IMG/VR virus record: IMGVR_UViG_3300022927_000008
Span: 45,774 to 109,773 of that record
Source of the DNA: a virus
Length of the DNA: 64,000 nt
Direction: 5' to 3' (one strand)
Shown here: positions 14,041 to 22,078 of the stretch, in pieces
Numbering within the stretch: the stretch's first letter is position 1
Layout of the letters: every line of letters begins with the position of its first letter
The notes under the pieces: generated by a model
Database searches by the model: none
The model's input: the letters and a program-made list of their open reading frames with translations, nothing else
What the model was told of the DNA's origin: nothing
Translations under genes and position numbers: made by a program

Positions 14041-15491
14041 TAATATTCTAATTTATGGGGTGTTACTTTTGGTTTTCTAGTGTCTATTTTGATTAGTTCA
14101 TACCTTTCTCGGGGCTTCCAATTTTTAAATAATGTATCTATATTATCTATAATACGGTAGGACATTTTTTCTGCAGTGAATCCTGCTTCATCACTTAGAG
14201 CCCACTTTCTTCCTATTTCTCCTTTAATTTTTCTTTCTTTAGCCCCCATTTCCCATACCTCAAATAATCTATTAGCGGCATCACTAGAATCACATCTATC
14301 ATCAAAAATATAAGGGGTAGGAGGGGAACCTTGGATTGAAATACTTGAAGGGAAAATAGGAAAGGCCCATTCTCCATGTTGGGTATATGTTTTTCTATGG
14401 TTTGAAGGTATTTTCTCATTAGGGGTAAACCATTTTCCTTTATTATCTATAAATCTCATTTGGTCTTGCATTCCCCCGGTAACATTAGCTACTATAGGGT
14501 TACCTACAAGTAAAGCTTCGGTTAAACTTAACCCCCACCCTTCATTAGATGTAAGTTGGATCTGAACATCAGAGCAATTATATAGAAAATTCATATGCTC
14601 AGTATCCAATTTATCCTCTACAAATAAAATGTTATACTTTTTATCATCCCCACACAAAGTTTCAATAACAGCAGGTAAATTGGTACCATTAGGATCTATC
14701 CTTTGGGTTTTTAATATTAGAAGACATTTCTCAGCTTGCTTGGGAGTAAGTTTATCAACGAATTGTTTATAGGCCCAAATAGTATCTGGTATCTGTTTAC
14801 GCCTAATGTTTCTAGAGTTGTAAAGGGTAACAAAATCATATTCTTTGCCTTTAAAAAGCTCAGTTTTAAACTCTTCAAGCTGAGTGGCTTTTTCGTGTGA
14901 TTTGTCGATAGGGAAAAATATTTTATGATTTAGCCCATGGGGAACATAAGAAATAATTTTATTTTTAGCTTTATCTCCTAATACTAATTTATTTATATTA
15001 ACAGTCTGTTTTGAAATGCCCATTAACAAATCACATGATTCATAATATTCTTTATTATACATTGGGGCTGGGAAGTCGTCCCAAATATTTAAATAAATAA
15101 TAGGAATATTTTGCCTAATTTCGTTTTCCATTTGAAACAACCAAGTCCAATATCTGGGGTCAGTAAATATAAAAATGGCATCAGGCTGCTCTCTTTTTAT
15201 AAAGAACCTCACTGCATCGGGGTTCCCATACCCATTACTAGGGTATATAGTTACTGAGGTGTCTTCTAATCCTGTTATTTTATTGGTTTCAGGGCTTAAA
15301 TCTATAATTTTTCCTTCTTCAGGGTGTTGTATTGCTGCTCCTATATTTACCCAATTATAGTGATGGCAGGTATGGAGCACCATTTCTTTGGCTATAGTCC
15401 CTATTCCCGAATGAGTCCTAATATCATCACACATTAGGAGTATCTTTTTACGTTCCTCTTTGGGAACATATCCTTTCATTTTCGTAACCAT
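14040..15491 (-). CDS. family 4 glycosyltransferase
   Basis: 483 residues, GT-B. The N-terminus KILLMCDDIRTHSGIGTIAKEM shows the glycine loop. The C-terminal domain has LVTLYNSRNIRRKQIPDTIWA and the donor site VQIQLTSNEGWGLSLTEALLVGNP. A start at MKGYVPKEE (15479) is an alternative. It pairs with the adjacent GT4 (12760-14040), giving two consecutive GT-B enzymes. Substrates are unknown. Confidence 0.87.
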   Translation of the reverse strand: MVTKMKGYVPKEERKKILLMCDDIRTHSGIGTIAKEMVLHTCHHYNWVNIGAAIQHPEEGKIIDLSPETNKITGLEDTSVTIYPSNGYGNPDAVRFFIKREQPDAIFIFTDPRYWTWLFQMENEIRQNIPIIYLNIWDDFPAPMYNKEYYESCDLLMGISKQTVNINKLVLGDKAKNKIISYVPHGLNHKIFFPIDKSHEKATQLEEFKTELFKGKEYDFVTLYNSRNIRRKQIPDTIWAYKQFVDKLTPKQAEKCLLILKTQRIDPNGTNLPAVIETLCGDDKKYNILFVEDKLDTEHMNFLYNCSDVQIQLTSNEGWGLSLTEALLVGNPIVANVTGGMQDQMRFIDNKGKWFTPNEKIPSNHRKTYTQHGEWAFPIFPSSISIQGSPPTPYIFDDRCDSSDAANRLFEVWEMGAKERKIKGEIGRKWALSDEAGFTAEKMSYRIIDNIDTLFKNWKPRERYELIKIDTRKPKVTPHKLEY

Positions 15492-15503
15492 TTTGTTTTT
15501 TTA

Positions 15504-15686
15504 TTATAAATCTAAACTATTGTGATTGTGGATTTGACGTTTAAAGTCTTCATCAGTAAGATACAAATGAACACAACGGTCAGCAAGTTTTTGAAAAGAA
15601 AACTTATGTCTAACACATGCTACTTTAAATTCTTCAAATAAATCACTTTGAATTTTTACGCTTGTTAATGTTAAATCTTTTTTCAT
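15504..15686 (-). CDS. ribbon-helix-helix-like small regulator
   Basis: 60 residues: LTLTSVKIQSDLFEEFKVAC (beta-strand then helix) and FSFQKLADRCVHLYLTDEDF (second helix) resemble a ribbon-helix-helix DNA-binding fold. It lies inside the glycan cassette and is preceded by an ATAAATATT element (15704-15712). It may regulate the cassette, but no operator was identified. Confidence 0.5.
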   Translation of the reverse strand: MKKDLTLTSVKIQSDLFEEFKVACVRHKFSFQKLADRCVHLYLTDEDFKRQIHNHNSLDL

Positions 15687-15719
15687 AGCTAATATATTTT
15701 GATATAAATATTCGCGAAA

Positions 15720-16460
15720 TTAAAAAGATGTGTTTCGGGTATAACCCTCCTCAAAATGATCAACAGTTAACTTATTGATAAATACAGGTTTTAAATCATG
15801 TTGTTTCATCCAAGGGTTAACTCTATTATAAAAATTTATATCTCCAGGTTCACGTCTTCCATAAAAATATAAAGGGTCTCTTCTTCTTAAAGGTATAATT
15901 CTATAGTTAATACAAGTACTAGAATTAATTATATTAATAGGAGTTGGGGGGAGATTAGTATAAAGTTCTGGGGGGTTTTGGCGGGGTAAAACACCATTTA
16001 GGTATTTGGATTTAGTATAAAGAAATGGAGATTGAGTAGTTTCTATTGCTGTAGCTAAGGTTTCTAAATGATCAGGAAAATAAATATCATCGTGGTCTAA
16101 TTTACAGATATAATCATAACCTTCGTTTATAGCATATTCTATCCCTATGTTGGTACCGTGGGCACCCCCACTATGCCATAAATCCTCTCCTCCTTTAGGA
16201 TACCTTTTCCTTTCTACAGCCACTGGAAGGTTAATGGGTAGGGTTTTATTTGGGGGGCAAAGTTTAATTATTTGTTCAAATTCTGCTTTGTCTTTGTAAT
16301 TATCTCCTATTAAGTATATTTTCCAATTTTTATATGTTTGGTTAAAAACACTTTGTAAGGTATTTTTTATATAACTAAATGTTTTACCATCAGGTCTATA
16401 ATAAGTAGTTACAACTATTGCTAATTTAGGGTTACTATATTTTTTATTTATAAGTTCCAT
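15720..16460 (-). CDS. family 2 glycosyltransferase
   Basis: 246 residues: LAIVVTTYYRPDGKTFSYIK, WKIYLIGDNYKD, GTNIGIEYAINEGYDYICKLDHDDIYF (DxD) and LTVDHFEEGYTR. The product is a cytoplasmic GT-A sugar transferase. It overlaps the LpxD-like gene by 13 nt. Sugar and acceptor are unknown. Confidence 0.87.
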   Translation of the reverse strand: MELINKKYSNPKLAIVVTTYYRPDGKTFSYIKNTLQSVFNQTYKNWKIYLIGDNYKDKAEFEQIIKLCPPNKTLPINLPVAVERKRYPKGGEDLWHSGGAHGTNIGIEYAINEGYDYICKLDHDDIYFPDHLETLATAIETTQSPFLYTKSKYLNGVLPRQNPPELYTNLPPTPINIINSSTCINYRIIPLRRRDPLYFYGRREPGDINFYNRVNPWMKQHDLKPVFINKLTVDHFEEGYTRNTSF

Positions 16461-17269
16461 AGTGGAATTCCTTTAAGGTTGGGTTCAATGTTTTTTTTCT
16501 TTTTAGCAGGAATTCCTATATAAACTCCACTATCTTTTATGTTTTTAATTACTACACTTCCTGCTCCTAATATTATATTATCTGATTGGAGTTCTATTCT
16601 AGGGTTTATGATGGTGGCACAACCTAAGAAACAATTATTAGATATCTTAACAGAACCCCCTATAGTAACATTATTAGCAAAATGTACATTTTCTCCAATT
16701 TTAGTTCCATGACCTATACAGCAACCAGGAGCTAAGTTAACATTGTCTTTTAAGGTTGTGTATTCATTTGCTGATCCTCTTACTATTGAAGTATTACTAC
16801 CAATAATACAGTTGTTTCCTATTTTAACTCCACCTAATTGTCTTAAAAAAACTTTAGTAGCCCCATCCCACACCCACATCATACCTTCGGTTCCAATACT
16901 GCAATTAGCATCTATCCTTGTTCCATTTCCTACTTCAGTTTTAGAATAAACTACAGAATTAGGGCCAATAATTACATTATCACCAATTACAACACCATCA
17001 CCAATTACAGCTGTAGGGTCTATAGAACAATTATCACCCTTAATATATGATTTTTTATCAAAAGTGTATGGGTATTTTACTTGATGGGATAACCTATAAA
17101 ATTCTAGTTGGGGATTTTTTACAATAACTTGTACTACATTATTTAATCCTTCAAATTTTTGTTTGCAAAATAATTTACAATTTTTTAAATGTTTTACATG
17201 TTCAGGATTATCACCTACATAATAAGTAATCATTCCTTCTTTAGTATTAGGTAAAATTGATAATATCAT
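16448..17269 (-). CDS. LpxD/LpxA-like hexapeptide-repeat acyltransferase
   Basis: 273 residues. An N-terminal ~75-residue domain precedes a left-handed beta-helix of hexapeptide repeats (SIDPTAVIGDGVVIGDNVII, GVKIGNNCIIGSNTSIVRG, KIGENVHFANNVTIGGSVKI). The order resembles UDP-acylglucosamine N-acyltransferases (LpxD), which load acyl chains on amino sugars. Here it may acylate an amino sugar made with the neighbouring aminotransferase. The acyl donor is unknown. Confidence 0.75.
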   Translation of the reverse strand: MILSILPNTKEGMITYYVGDNPEHVKHLKNCKLFCKQKFEGLNNVVQVIVKNPQLEFYRLSHQVKYPYTFDKKSYIKGDNCSIDPTAVIGDGVVIGDNVIIGPNSVVYSKTEVGNGTRIDANCSIGTEGMMWVWDGATKVFLRQLGGVKIGNNCIIGSNTSIVRGSANEYTTLKDNVNLAPGCCIGHGTKIGENVHFANNVTIGGSVKISNNCFLGCATIINPRIELQSDNIILGAGSVVIKNIKDSGVYIGIPAKKKKNIEPNLKGIPLWNL

Positions 17270-17751
17270 TTATTGTCCTTATATTTTTTAGCGGGAATCC
17301 CATACCAAATTTCATCTGCAGGAATATCATTTCTTACTTGGGAATTAGCACCTATAATTGAATTATTTCCAACTGATGTATCAGGCATTAAGGTTACATT
17401 TGCACCAATTAGCACAAAATTACCTATACCTTTTACAATTTTTGTTGAATTTTCTTCAAGGTTTGGAGTGTCGGTTAATACAAACCCATATTTAATTACA
17501 CAATTTTTCCCAATAGTAGCGTTTGCTGAGATTGTGCATCTGCTTCCCATAGAGGTTCTATCACCCACTACGACGTTATTTCTAATTTCACAATAAGCAG
17601 TAAATGAACAATTCTTACCAATCTTCGCACCAGTCCTCACAATGCAAAACGGACCAATTTTAGTGTTATCACCAATTTCTACACCATCTTCTATTAGTGC
17701 TAGGGGATGAATTTCTACATTTTTACCTATTTTTGATTTGTTTGATATCAT
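17266..17751 (-). CDS. hexapeptide-repeat sugar acetyltransferase
   Basis: 161 residues of continuous left-handed beta-helix repeats (SKIGKNVEIHPLALIEDGVE, ATIGKNCVIKYGFVL, SVGNNSIIGANSQVRNDIPA) ending in the typical WYGIPAKKYKDNK tail of FdtC/WlbB-like sugar N-acetyltransferases. It probably acetylates an amino-sugar nucleotide. It overlaps its neighbours by 4 nt each, next to the DegT-like aminotransferase gene, which fits amino-sugar modification. Confidence 0.8.
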   Translation of the reverse strand: MISNKSKIGKNVEIHPLALIEDGVEIGDNTKIGPFCIVRTGAKIGKNCSFTAYCEIRNNVVVGDRTSMGSRCTISANATIGKNCVIKYGFVLTDTPNLEENSTKIVKGIGNFVLIGANVTLMPDTSVGNNSIIGANSQVRNDIPADEIWYGIPAKKYKDNK

Positions 17752-18377
17752 TTCTTATATATTTCAAATTTACTTAAATCGGGATAAGGTAGTTCCAAAT
17801 CTTCATTGTGTTTCTTACCACCACCCATTTCATAGAATTGTCCCATAAGTAACAACCCCCTAGCTGCAAGTTCCGGCATCATGTAAAAGTTCCAACCTAA
17901 CATATCAAAGTTATCTTCGTGATATGAACATTCTCTTCTTCCACTATATCTAGCTCTTTTAAACCATAAATAAGCCTCATGTGAGTCAGTTAATATAGCA
18001 CCACCTTTAGATAGCTTAAAATGTTTATAAGGTCCAGTGAATGAAATACACATATGTGTGTTAGGTAAATACATGTCTGCTGTAAATCTTAGAGCAGAAT
18101 CCCATACGTTAGAGCCCTCTAATTGGTATGCTCCTTTTATGGTCTTTCCTTTTACAGGTTTAAATTTAACTTTCCCCCCAGCATGAATAATTTCACAAGG
18201 GACTGATGGGTAGGTTCTAGAAGGAATAGTAATTTCTTTTCCTTCTATATTTTCATACTTTAAAGCTAAAAATAAAGCATTAGAAGCATTATCTACCGTA
18301 ATAGCATACCTTGCTCCTGTATAATCTGCGAGTTTGGCTTCAAACTCTTCAGTAATTTTATATATCCCGTTGGCCAT
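17748..18377 (-). CDS. DegT/DnrJ/EryC1-like aminotransferase (short form)
   Basis: 209 residues. EEFEAKLADYTGARYAITVDNASNAL and EITIPSRTYPSVPCEIIHAGG match the PLP-fold start of sugar aminotransferases, and SFTGPYKHFKLSKGGAILTD aligns with the PLP-lysine loop. The usual enzymes are about 370 residues, so the C-terminal domain is missing or replaced (AARGLLLMGQFYE tail). It may make amino-sugar nucleotides for the adjacent acyltransferases, but activity of the truncated form is uncertain. Confidence 0.7.
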   Translation of the reverse strand: MANGIYKITEEFEAKLADYTGARYAITVDNASNALFLALKYENIEGKEITIPSRTYPSVPCEIIHAGGKVKFKPVKGKTIKGAYQLEGSNVWDSALRFTADMYLPNTHMCISFTGPYKHFKLSKGGAILTDSHEAYLWFKRARYSGRRECSYHEDNFDMLGWNFYMMPELAARGLLLMGQFYEMGGGKKHNEDLELPYPDLSKFEIYKK

Positions 18378-18379
18378 TT

Positions 18380-19009
18380 TTAATATTTAACTTTAATTAT
18401 AAATTCGTTGCTTAACTCTTTAGAAGCAGGTTTAGCTTTAAATTCATTTTTTAAAGTTCCAATTATTTCATAATTGGGGTCTAACTCTTTTACTATATGA
18501 TCTACAGCTGGTTTTACTTCAGGGGAGTGTTTAAAATCTAAGTAATCATCAAATATAATATAGCCTCCTACAGGAACTAAATCTTTATAGTTATAAAAAT
18601 CATCAATTACAGCTTGATAACTATGATCCCCATCAATAAACAAAAGATCAATTACAGGGAATTTATTTTTTACAATATTAATAGTAGAAAGATTACGAGA
18701 ACTACCTTTAAAGTATTCCCAAGTATTATGTTCCTTTTTATATTTAGCTACATTTGCTTTAGCTATTTCTGGGGGGATGGGGCTTCCTATATCAATAGAT
18801 AAGCAATTGGTAGGATAGGGGTGGGAGGTCATTAAACATGCTGACCCTCCAGCAAAACATCCTATTTCAACATAATTAATAGAATCTTTCCCTAAAAAAG
18901 TTCTTAAATCGTATAATATATGATAATGATGATGGAAAGTATGACTCTCCATATTATTTGAAATAAATTCAACTAATTCTTTAGACTCTTGAGTAATTAT
19001 TTGTTGCAT
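18380..19009 (-). CDS. class I SAM-dependent methyltransferase (Methyltransf_24-like)
   Basis: 209 residues. INYVEIGCFAGGSACLM (SAM motif I), NCLSIDIGSP, and LLFIDGDHSYQAVIDDFYNY followed by VPVGGYIIFDDYLD are typical of Methyltransf_24-type enzymes found in glycan and O-methyl sugar clusters. It is probably a sugar O-methyltransferase of the cassette; the substrate is inferred. It overlaps the Cas4-like gene by 13 nt. Confidence 0.8.
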   Translation of the reverse strand: MQQIITQESKELVEFISNNMESHTFHHHYHILYDLRTFLGKDSINYVEIGCFAGGSACLMTSHPYPTNCLSIDIGSPIPPEIAKANVAKYKKEHNTWEYFKGSSRNLSTINIVKNKFPVIDLLFIDGDHSYQAVIDDFYNYKDLVPVGGYIIFDDYLDFKHSPEVKPAVDHIVKELDPNYEIIGTLKNEFKAKPASKELSNEFIIKVKY

Positions 19010-19920
19010 AACTCTTTATTATTATTAAAGGGACACCATTCACATAATTTAGATACAATTTTTGGGTGCTCCACGTTTAAATGTTTCCCTTCAGAAGAAA
19101 AACACTCAGTAATAAACTCATCTAATATACGGTCTGCTTTTTTAAGTTTATTTCTACCTGCAGCGGGTCTATGTTGTTGTACTCTATGAATTGGGTAATC
19201 ACTATTTTCCCATATTTTTCTACGCACAATAAAGAATTCCACTTCTATATTTTCAAGCGGGATACCATATTGTTCATTAAAGAACTTCTTATAAAGCACA
19301 AGCTGCATTTGCTTGTTTTCGTCTTTTTTAGCTGTATCGTTCCATCCCCTAGTAGACGTTTTTATATCGTATACATAAAATTTGTTTGTGGGTTCATGGT
19401 ATAATACGAGGTCAATAAAACCTTTGTATACTAAATTTCTACCAACGTTCATTACAATTGGTAACTCGATTCCTGCTAGATGCCAACCACGATTACCAAA
19501 GTATTGTTTACGTTTTTTCTTAAGAAAGTCAAGTATTGCTACACCATCTTCAAAAAACTCTCGTAGTTCTTCTGGGGAGGAATAATGGGTGTCTTTATTT
19601 TGTTTGTATCCTTCTTTATACAATCCTATAAATTTTTCTTGAAATAACTCCTCTAAATTCATAGCATCTGCTTTTACCCCTGACTGTTCATATAATACAG
19701 TAAGCCAATCTTGGATTACTTCATGCATTGCCGTACCAAAAGTAAAATGGATAGATTGTTCATTTTGATAGTGTCCATCTTTGTACTGGAGTGCCCACTT
19801 GTGTGGGCAACTCCTGTACATAGACATTTGCGAATAAGAAATTGTCTTTTGGTAAGCATAATTTACCTCAGGCAATTCTTTATTCTGTATCTCCTTGAGT
19901 ATTTGGGGCTTCTTGGCCAT
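18997..19920 (-). CDS. Cas4/RecB-family PD-(D/E)XK exonuclease with Fe-S cysteines
   Basis: 307 residues. ISYSQMSMYRSCPHKWALQY (first Cys), FGTAMHEVIQDW (His), ELPIVMNVGR, YKGFIDLVLYHE (Asp), YVYDIKTSTRG (D-x-K) and QMQLVLYKKFF match the RecB-nuclease motifs, and the C-terminal LCEWCPFNNNKELC gives the remaining Fe-S cysteines as in Cas4/AddB. It is predicted to process DNA ends during recombination-dependent replication, next to clamp-loader genes. There is no CRISPR locus in the window. Confidence 0.82.
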   Translation of the reverse strand: MAKKPQILKEIQNKELPEVNYAYQKTISYSQMSMYRSCPHKWALQYKDGHYQNEQSIHFTFGTAMHEVIQDWLTVLYEQSGVKADAMNLEELFQEKFIGLYKEGYKQNKDTHYSSPEELREFFEDGVAILDFLKKKRKQYFGNRGWHLAGIELPIVMNVGRNLVYKGFIDLVLYHEPTNKFYVYDIKTSTRGWNDTAKKDENKQMQLVLYKKFFNEQYGIPLENIEVEFFIVRRKIWENSDYPIHRVQQHRPAAGRNKLKKADRILDEFITECFSSEGKHLNVEHPKIVSKLCEWCPFNNNKELCNK

Positions 19921-20095
19921 ATATTTTTTCTAATTTCTCTAAATAAAGTATGGCATCCATTAACTCTTCTTTCATATGAGTGACCCATTCGGGGAATTGT
20001 AGATCTCCTCGATCCATGTTAACTCCATACTTTTGTTCACCCATTTTAGAACGGGTTTCAAATTGTTTAATTACTGAGGTAACTATGCTATCCAT
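19880..20095 (-). CDS. MazG-like small protein
   Basis: 71 residues: FETRSKMGEQKYGVNMDRGD and THMKEELMDAILYLEKLEK, the EExxD-like helix of all-alpha NTP pyrophosphohydrolases and of short phage dATP/dGTP-type relatives. It may hydrolyse NTPs, although it is short for a stand-alone enzyme. It overlaps the Cas4-like start by 41 nt and the gp62-like stop by 1 nt. Confidence 0.55.
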   Translation of the reverse strand: MDSIVTSVIKQFETRSKMGEQKYGVNMDRGDLQFPEWVTHMKEELMDAILYLEKLEKIYGQEAPNTQGDTE

Positions 20096-20505
20096 TACTT
20101 AAATAATTCTTTAATTTCGTCTTTTTGTAAGCCCTGTTGTTGTAGTGCTTCCTTAATATACTTTTTATCAAGTATGTTTATCCAATCTACTGCTTGAGCG
20201 GTAGAAACTTCATAGAGGGAAGCAATTGTTTCCACTAATTTTTTATTGGGTTGTTTCATACTTGATTTAATGTATTTTAACCAAACATTTTGTTTAGGGA
20301 GTAAACCACAATACACTGTATAGTATTTTTTCTTATCAGTGTAAGGTATGGTTTGAACATAATTTACCAACTCAACAAAGGGTTGGTGCATAGATAAAAA
20401 ACGATTAACCATATAAGGATTAAAGGACTCCCTCTCTTTATCCGAGAAGGAGTCCCAATCTCGTTTCTTACCTGTTAACTCTTTGAGCCAATCAAAAAGT
20501 GTCAT
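20095..20505 (-). CDS. clamp-loader small subunit (gp62-like)
   Basis: 136 residues, helical: LFDWLKELTGKKRDWDSFSD, FNPYMVNRFLSMHQPF, GLLPKQNVWLKYIKS and STAQAVDWINILDKKYIKEAL. This matches the small clamp-loader subunit of T4-like phages, which forms a complex with the gp44 ATPase (20896-21816) to load the gp45 clamp. Sequence conservation of gp62 is low, so the call leans on length, helical pattern and the neighbouring gp44 gene. Confidence 0.7.
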   Translation of the reverse strand: MTLFDWLKELTGKKRDWDSFSDKERESFNPYMVNRFLSMHQPFVELVNYVQTIPYTDKKKYYTVYCGLLPKQNVWLKYIKSSMKQPNKKLVETIASLYEVSTAQAVDWINILDKKYIKEALQQQGLQKDEIKELFK

Positions 20506-20734
20506 ACTCGTCTCTCAATTCAGATGGGAGAGTTTCCGAGTAAATTTTTCCTGTGGCCCCATCATAAAATACTGGAATGGGGAGGACAGCATCCTCACCA
20601 CCTGTAATAAAACGGGATACTTTACGCAAGACAAATCCTTGCTTAAATATTTGGTCCCCATTTTCAGTAGTGATTGAGGTAGTTTTGCTCAAATCAAGTT
20701 GTGGTTGTTGAGCTGTCATTTCTGATTTCTTCAT
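20492..20734 (-). CDS. hypothetical protein
   Basis: 80 residues between the clamp-loader genes: TTSITTENGDQIFKQGFVLR and GGEDAVLPIPVFYDGATGKI, a beta-rich small protein. There are no motifs. It overlaps gp62-like by 14 nt and the upstream small gene by 41 nt. Co-transcription with the clamp loader suggests a replication link, unproven. Confidence 0.6.
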   Translation of the reverse strand: MKKSEMTAQQPQLDLSKTTSITTENGDQIFKQGFVLRKVSRFITGGEDAVLPIPVFYDGATGKIYSETLPSELRDEYDTF

Positions 20735-20924
20735 AGTTTATTGTTTTAATTTCGTTGCAAAAATAATATAATTCTTCTTTTTTAAGCACTGTGTCACAAT
20801 GCCAGTATTGTTTTAATATGTTAGGATCTATTTTATCAGTAACCTTAGCGGTACGATACAATAGAAACATTCGTTCTCCAAATTCAAATATGTCTTTATA
20901 TAACAACTTTACCAGAGATTTCAA
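20694..20924 (-). CDS. hypothetical protein
   Basis: 76 residues, helical and aromatic (VKLLYKDIFEFGERMFLLYR, KKEELYYFCNEIKTINYEE). It lies between gp44-like and the next small gene, overlapping both. No recognised domain; the function is unknown. Confidence 0.55.
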   Translation of the reverse strand: MKSLVKLLYKDIFEFGERMFLLYRTAKVTDKIDPNILKQYWHCDTVLKKEELYYFCNEIKTINYEEIRNDSSTTTT

Positions 20925-21816
20925 GTAGTTTAGAAATACATGCCATTATGTTAATTTCCTTATCAATTCGGAAATTTGAATGGTACATATATTCTTCAAT
21001 AATAATAATTGCTTCTGCAGGACGTGATGTGTATTCGTCCATACGCTCATATAAAGCTTTATATAGCGCTTCAAAATCATTTACATTGGAATCTGCAATT
21101 ACTTGTCGAATTTGTTTAAATGAATTTGGATTAACCAATAATTCAATAACTTTATCAACATAATTGGATGATACAAGTGTTTGTTTATCTAATACAAGCT
21201 CACCATCTTTAGTAGACATTTGGCATACGTTAAGCATTTTACGTACATCTGGGTAATATTGGTTTACAAGATCTTTAAGATGGTCAGTGCTATGTTGTAC
21301 ATTCTCTTTAGATAAGATATTAAAAAGGTGTGCAGCAACAGCACCTTTAGTTGGGGGTACAATTTTAAGTACTTGGCAACGTGACTGTAGAGGATCAATA
21401 ATACGCTCTACGTAATTACAAGTTAATATAAACCTTGTACTTTTAGAGAACGTTTCAATGACATTGCGGAGAGAAGCTTGTGCCTGGATAGTAAGAAAAT
21501 CAGCCTCATCCAGAATAACCACTTTAAGTGGTTTAAACGACATTGTGCTAGCAAACCCCGATACTTTATCCCTAATTGTTTCAATACCTCTTTCATCGCT
21601 GGCATTAATATAAAGGTGCTCACAATCAAGATTCTTAACCAAAAGTTTGGCGAGTGTAGTTTTTCCTGTACCAGCGGGTCCATAGAAGATTAGATTTTGT
21701 ATATCGTTCTCTTCTAAATATCGTTTAACAATATTTTTTAGATGCTCATTGCCTACATAATTTTCAAGTACATTGGGCCGATACTTTTCTACCCATAAAC
21801 TATTATTAATAGCCAT
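20896..21816 (-). CDS. clamp-loader ATPase subunit (gp44-like, RFC family AAA+)
   Basis: 306 residues from MAINNSLWVEKYRP (five codons after a longer start at 21831). Walker A is FYGPAGTGKTTLAK, Walker B VVILDEADFL, and the SRC arginine-finger motif is LQSRCQVLKI. These are hallmarks of replication factor C/T4 gp44. It hydrolyses ATP to load the gp45 clamp onto DNA with gp62. The C-terminal helical collar follows. Confidence 0.93.
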   Translation of the reverse strand: MAINNSLWVEKYRPNVLENYVGNEHLKNIVKRYLEENDIQNLIFYGPAGTGKTTLAKLLVKNLDCEHLYINASDERGIETIRDKVSGFASTMSFKPLKVVILDEADFLTIQAQASLRNVIETFSKSTRFILTCNYVERIIDPLQSRCQVLKIVPPTKGAVAAHLFNILSKENVQHSTDHLKDLVNQYYPDVRKMLNVCQMSTKDGELVLDKQTLVSSNYVDKVIELLVNPNSFKQIRQVIADSNVNDFEALYKALYERMDEYTSRPAEAIIIIEEYMYHSNFRIDKEINIMACISKLLEISGKVVI

Positions 21817-22069
21817 CTCCATAAAAATCAAATGTTTTGATTGGTTCCTGTTCTATTTCTACTTCTACTCTATCTACAGCATACAAAGCACTTCCAATAG
21901 GATCTAAATAAAATGCTTTGTTAAATTTAGTTTTTTGAAAATATGCTTCTAATGTGTCTGTAAGTGACTCATAAATAGTACTACTATCACTAGTAAGGGA
22001 CCACCGGTCTCCCGGTGGTACCCTTTTAGCGATTAGTTGCTTTTGCTCTACTGTTTCAAATTCAGCCAT
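21806..22069 (-). CDS. hypothetical protein
   Basis: 87 residues: VEQKQLIAKRVPPGDRWSLT, then acidic FNKAFYLDPIGSALYAVDRV and a tail TFDFYGDGY. Unrecognised. It overlaps the clamp-loader start by about 10 nt and follows GroEL by 9 nt. Confidence 0.6.
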   Translation of the reverse strand: MAEFETVEQKQLIAKRVPPGDRWSLTSDSSTIYESLTDTLEAYFQKTKFNKAFYLDPIGSALYAVDRVEVEIEQEPIKTFDFYGDGY

Positions 22070-22078
22070 TGGCTAAAA

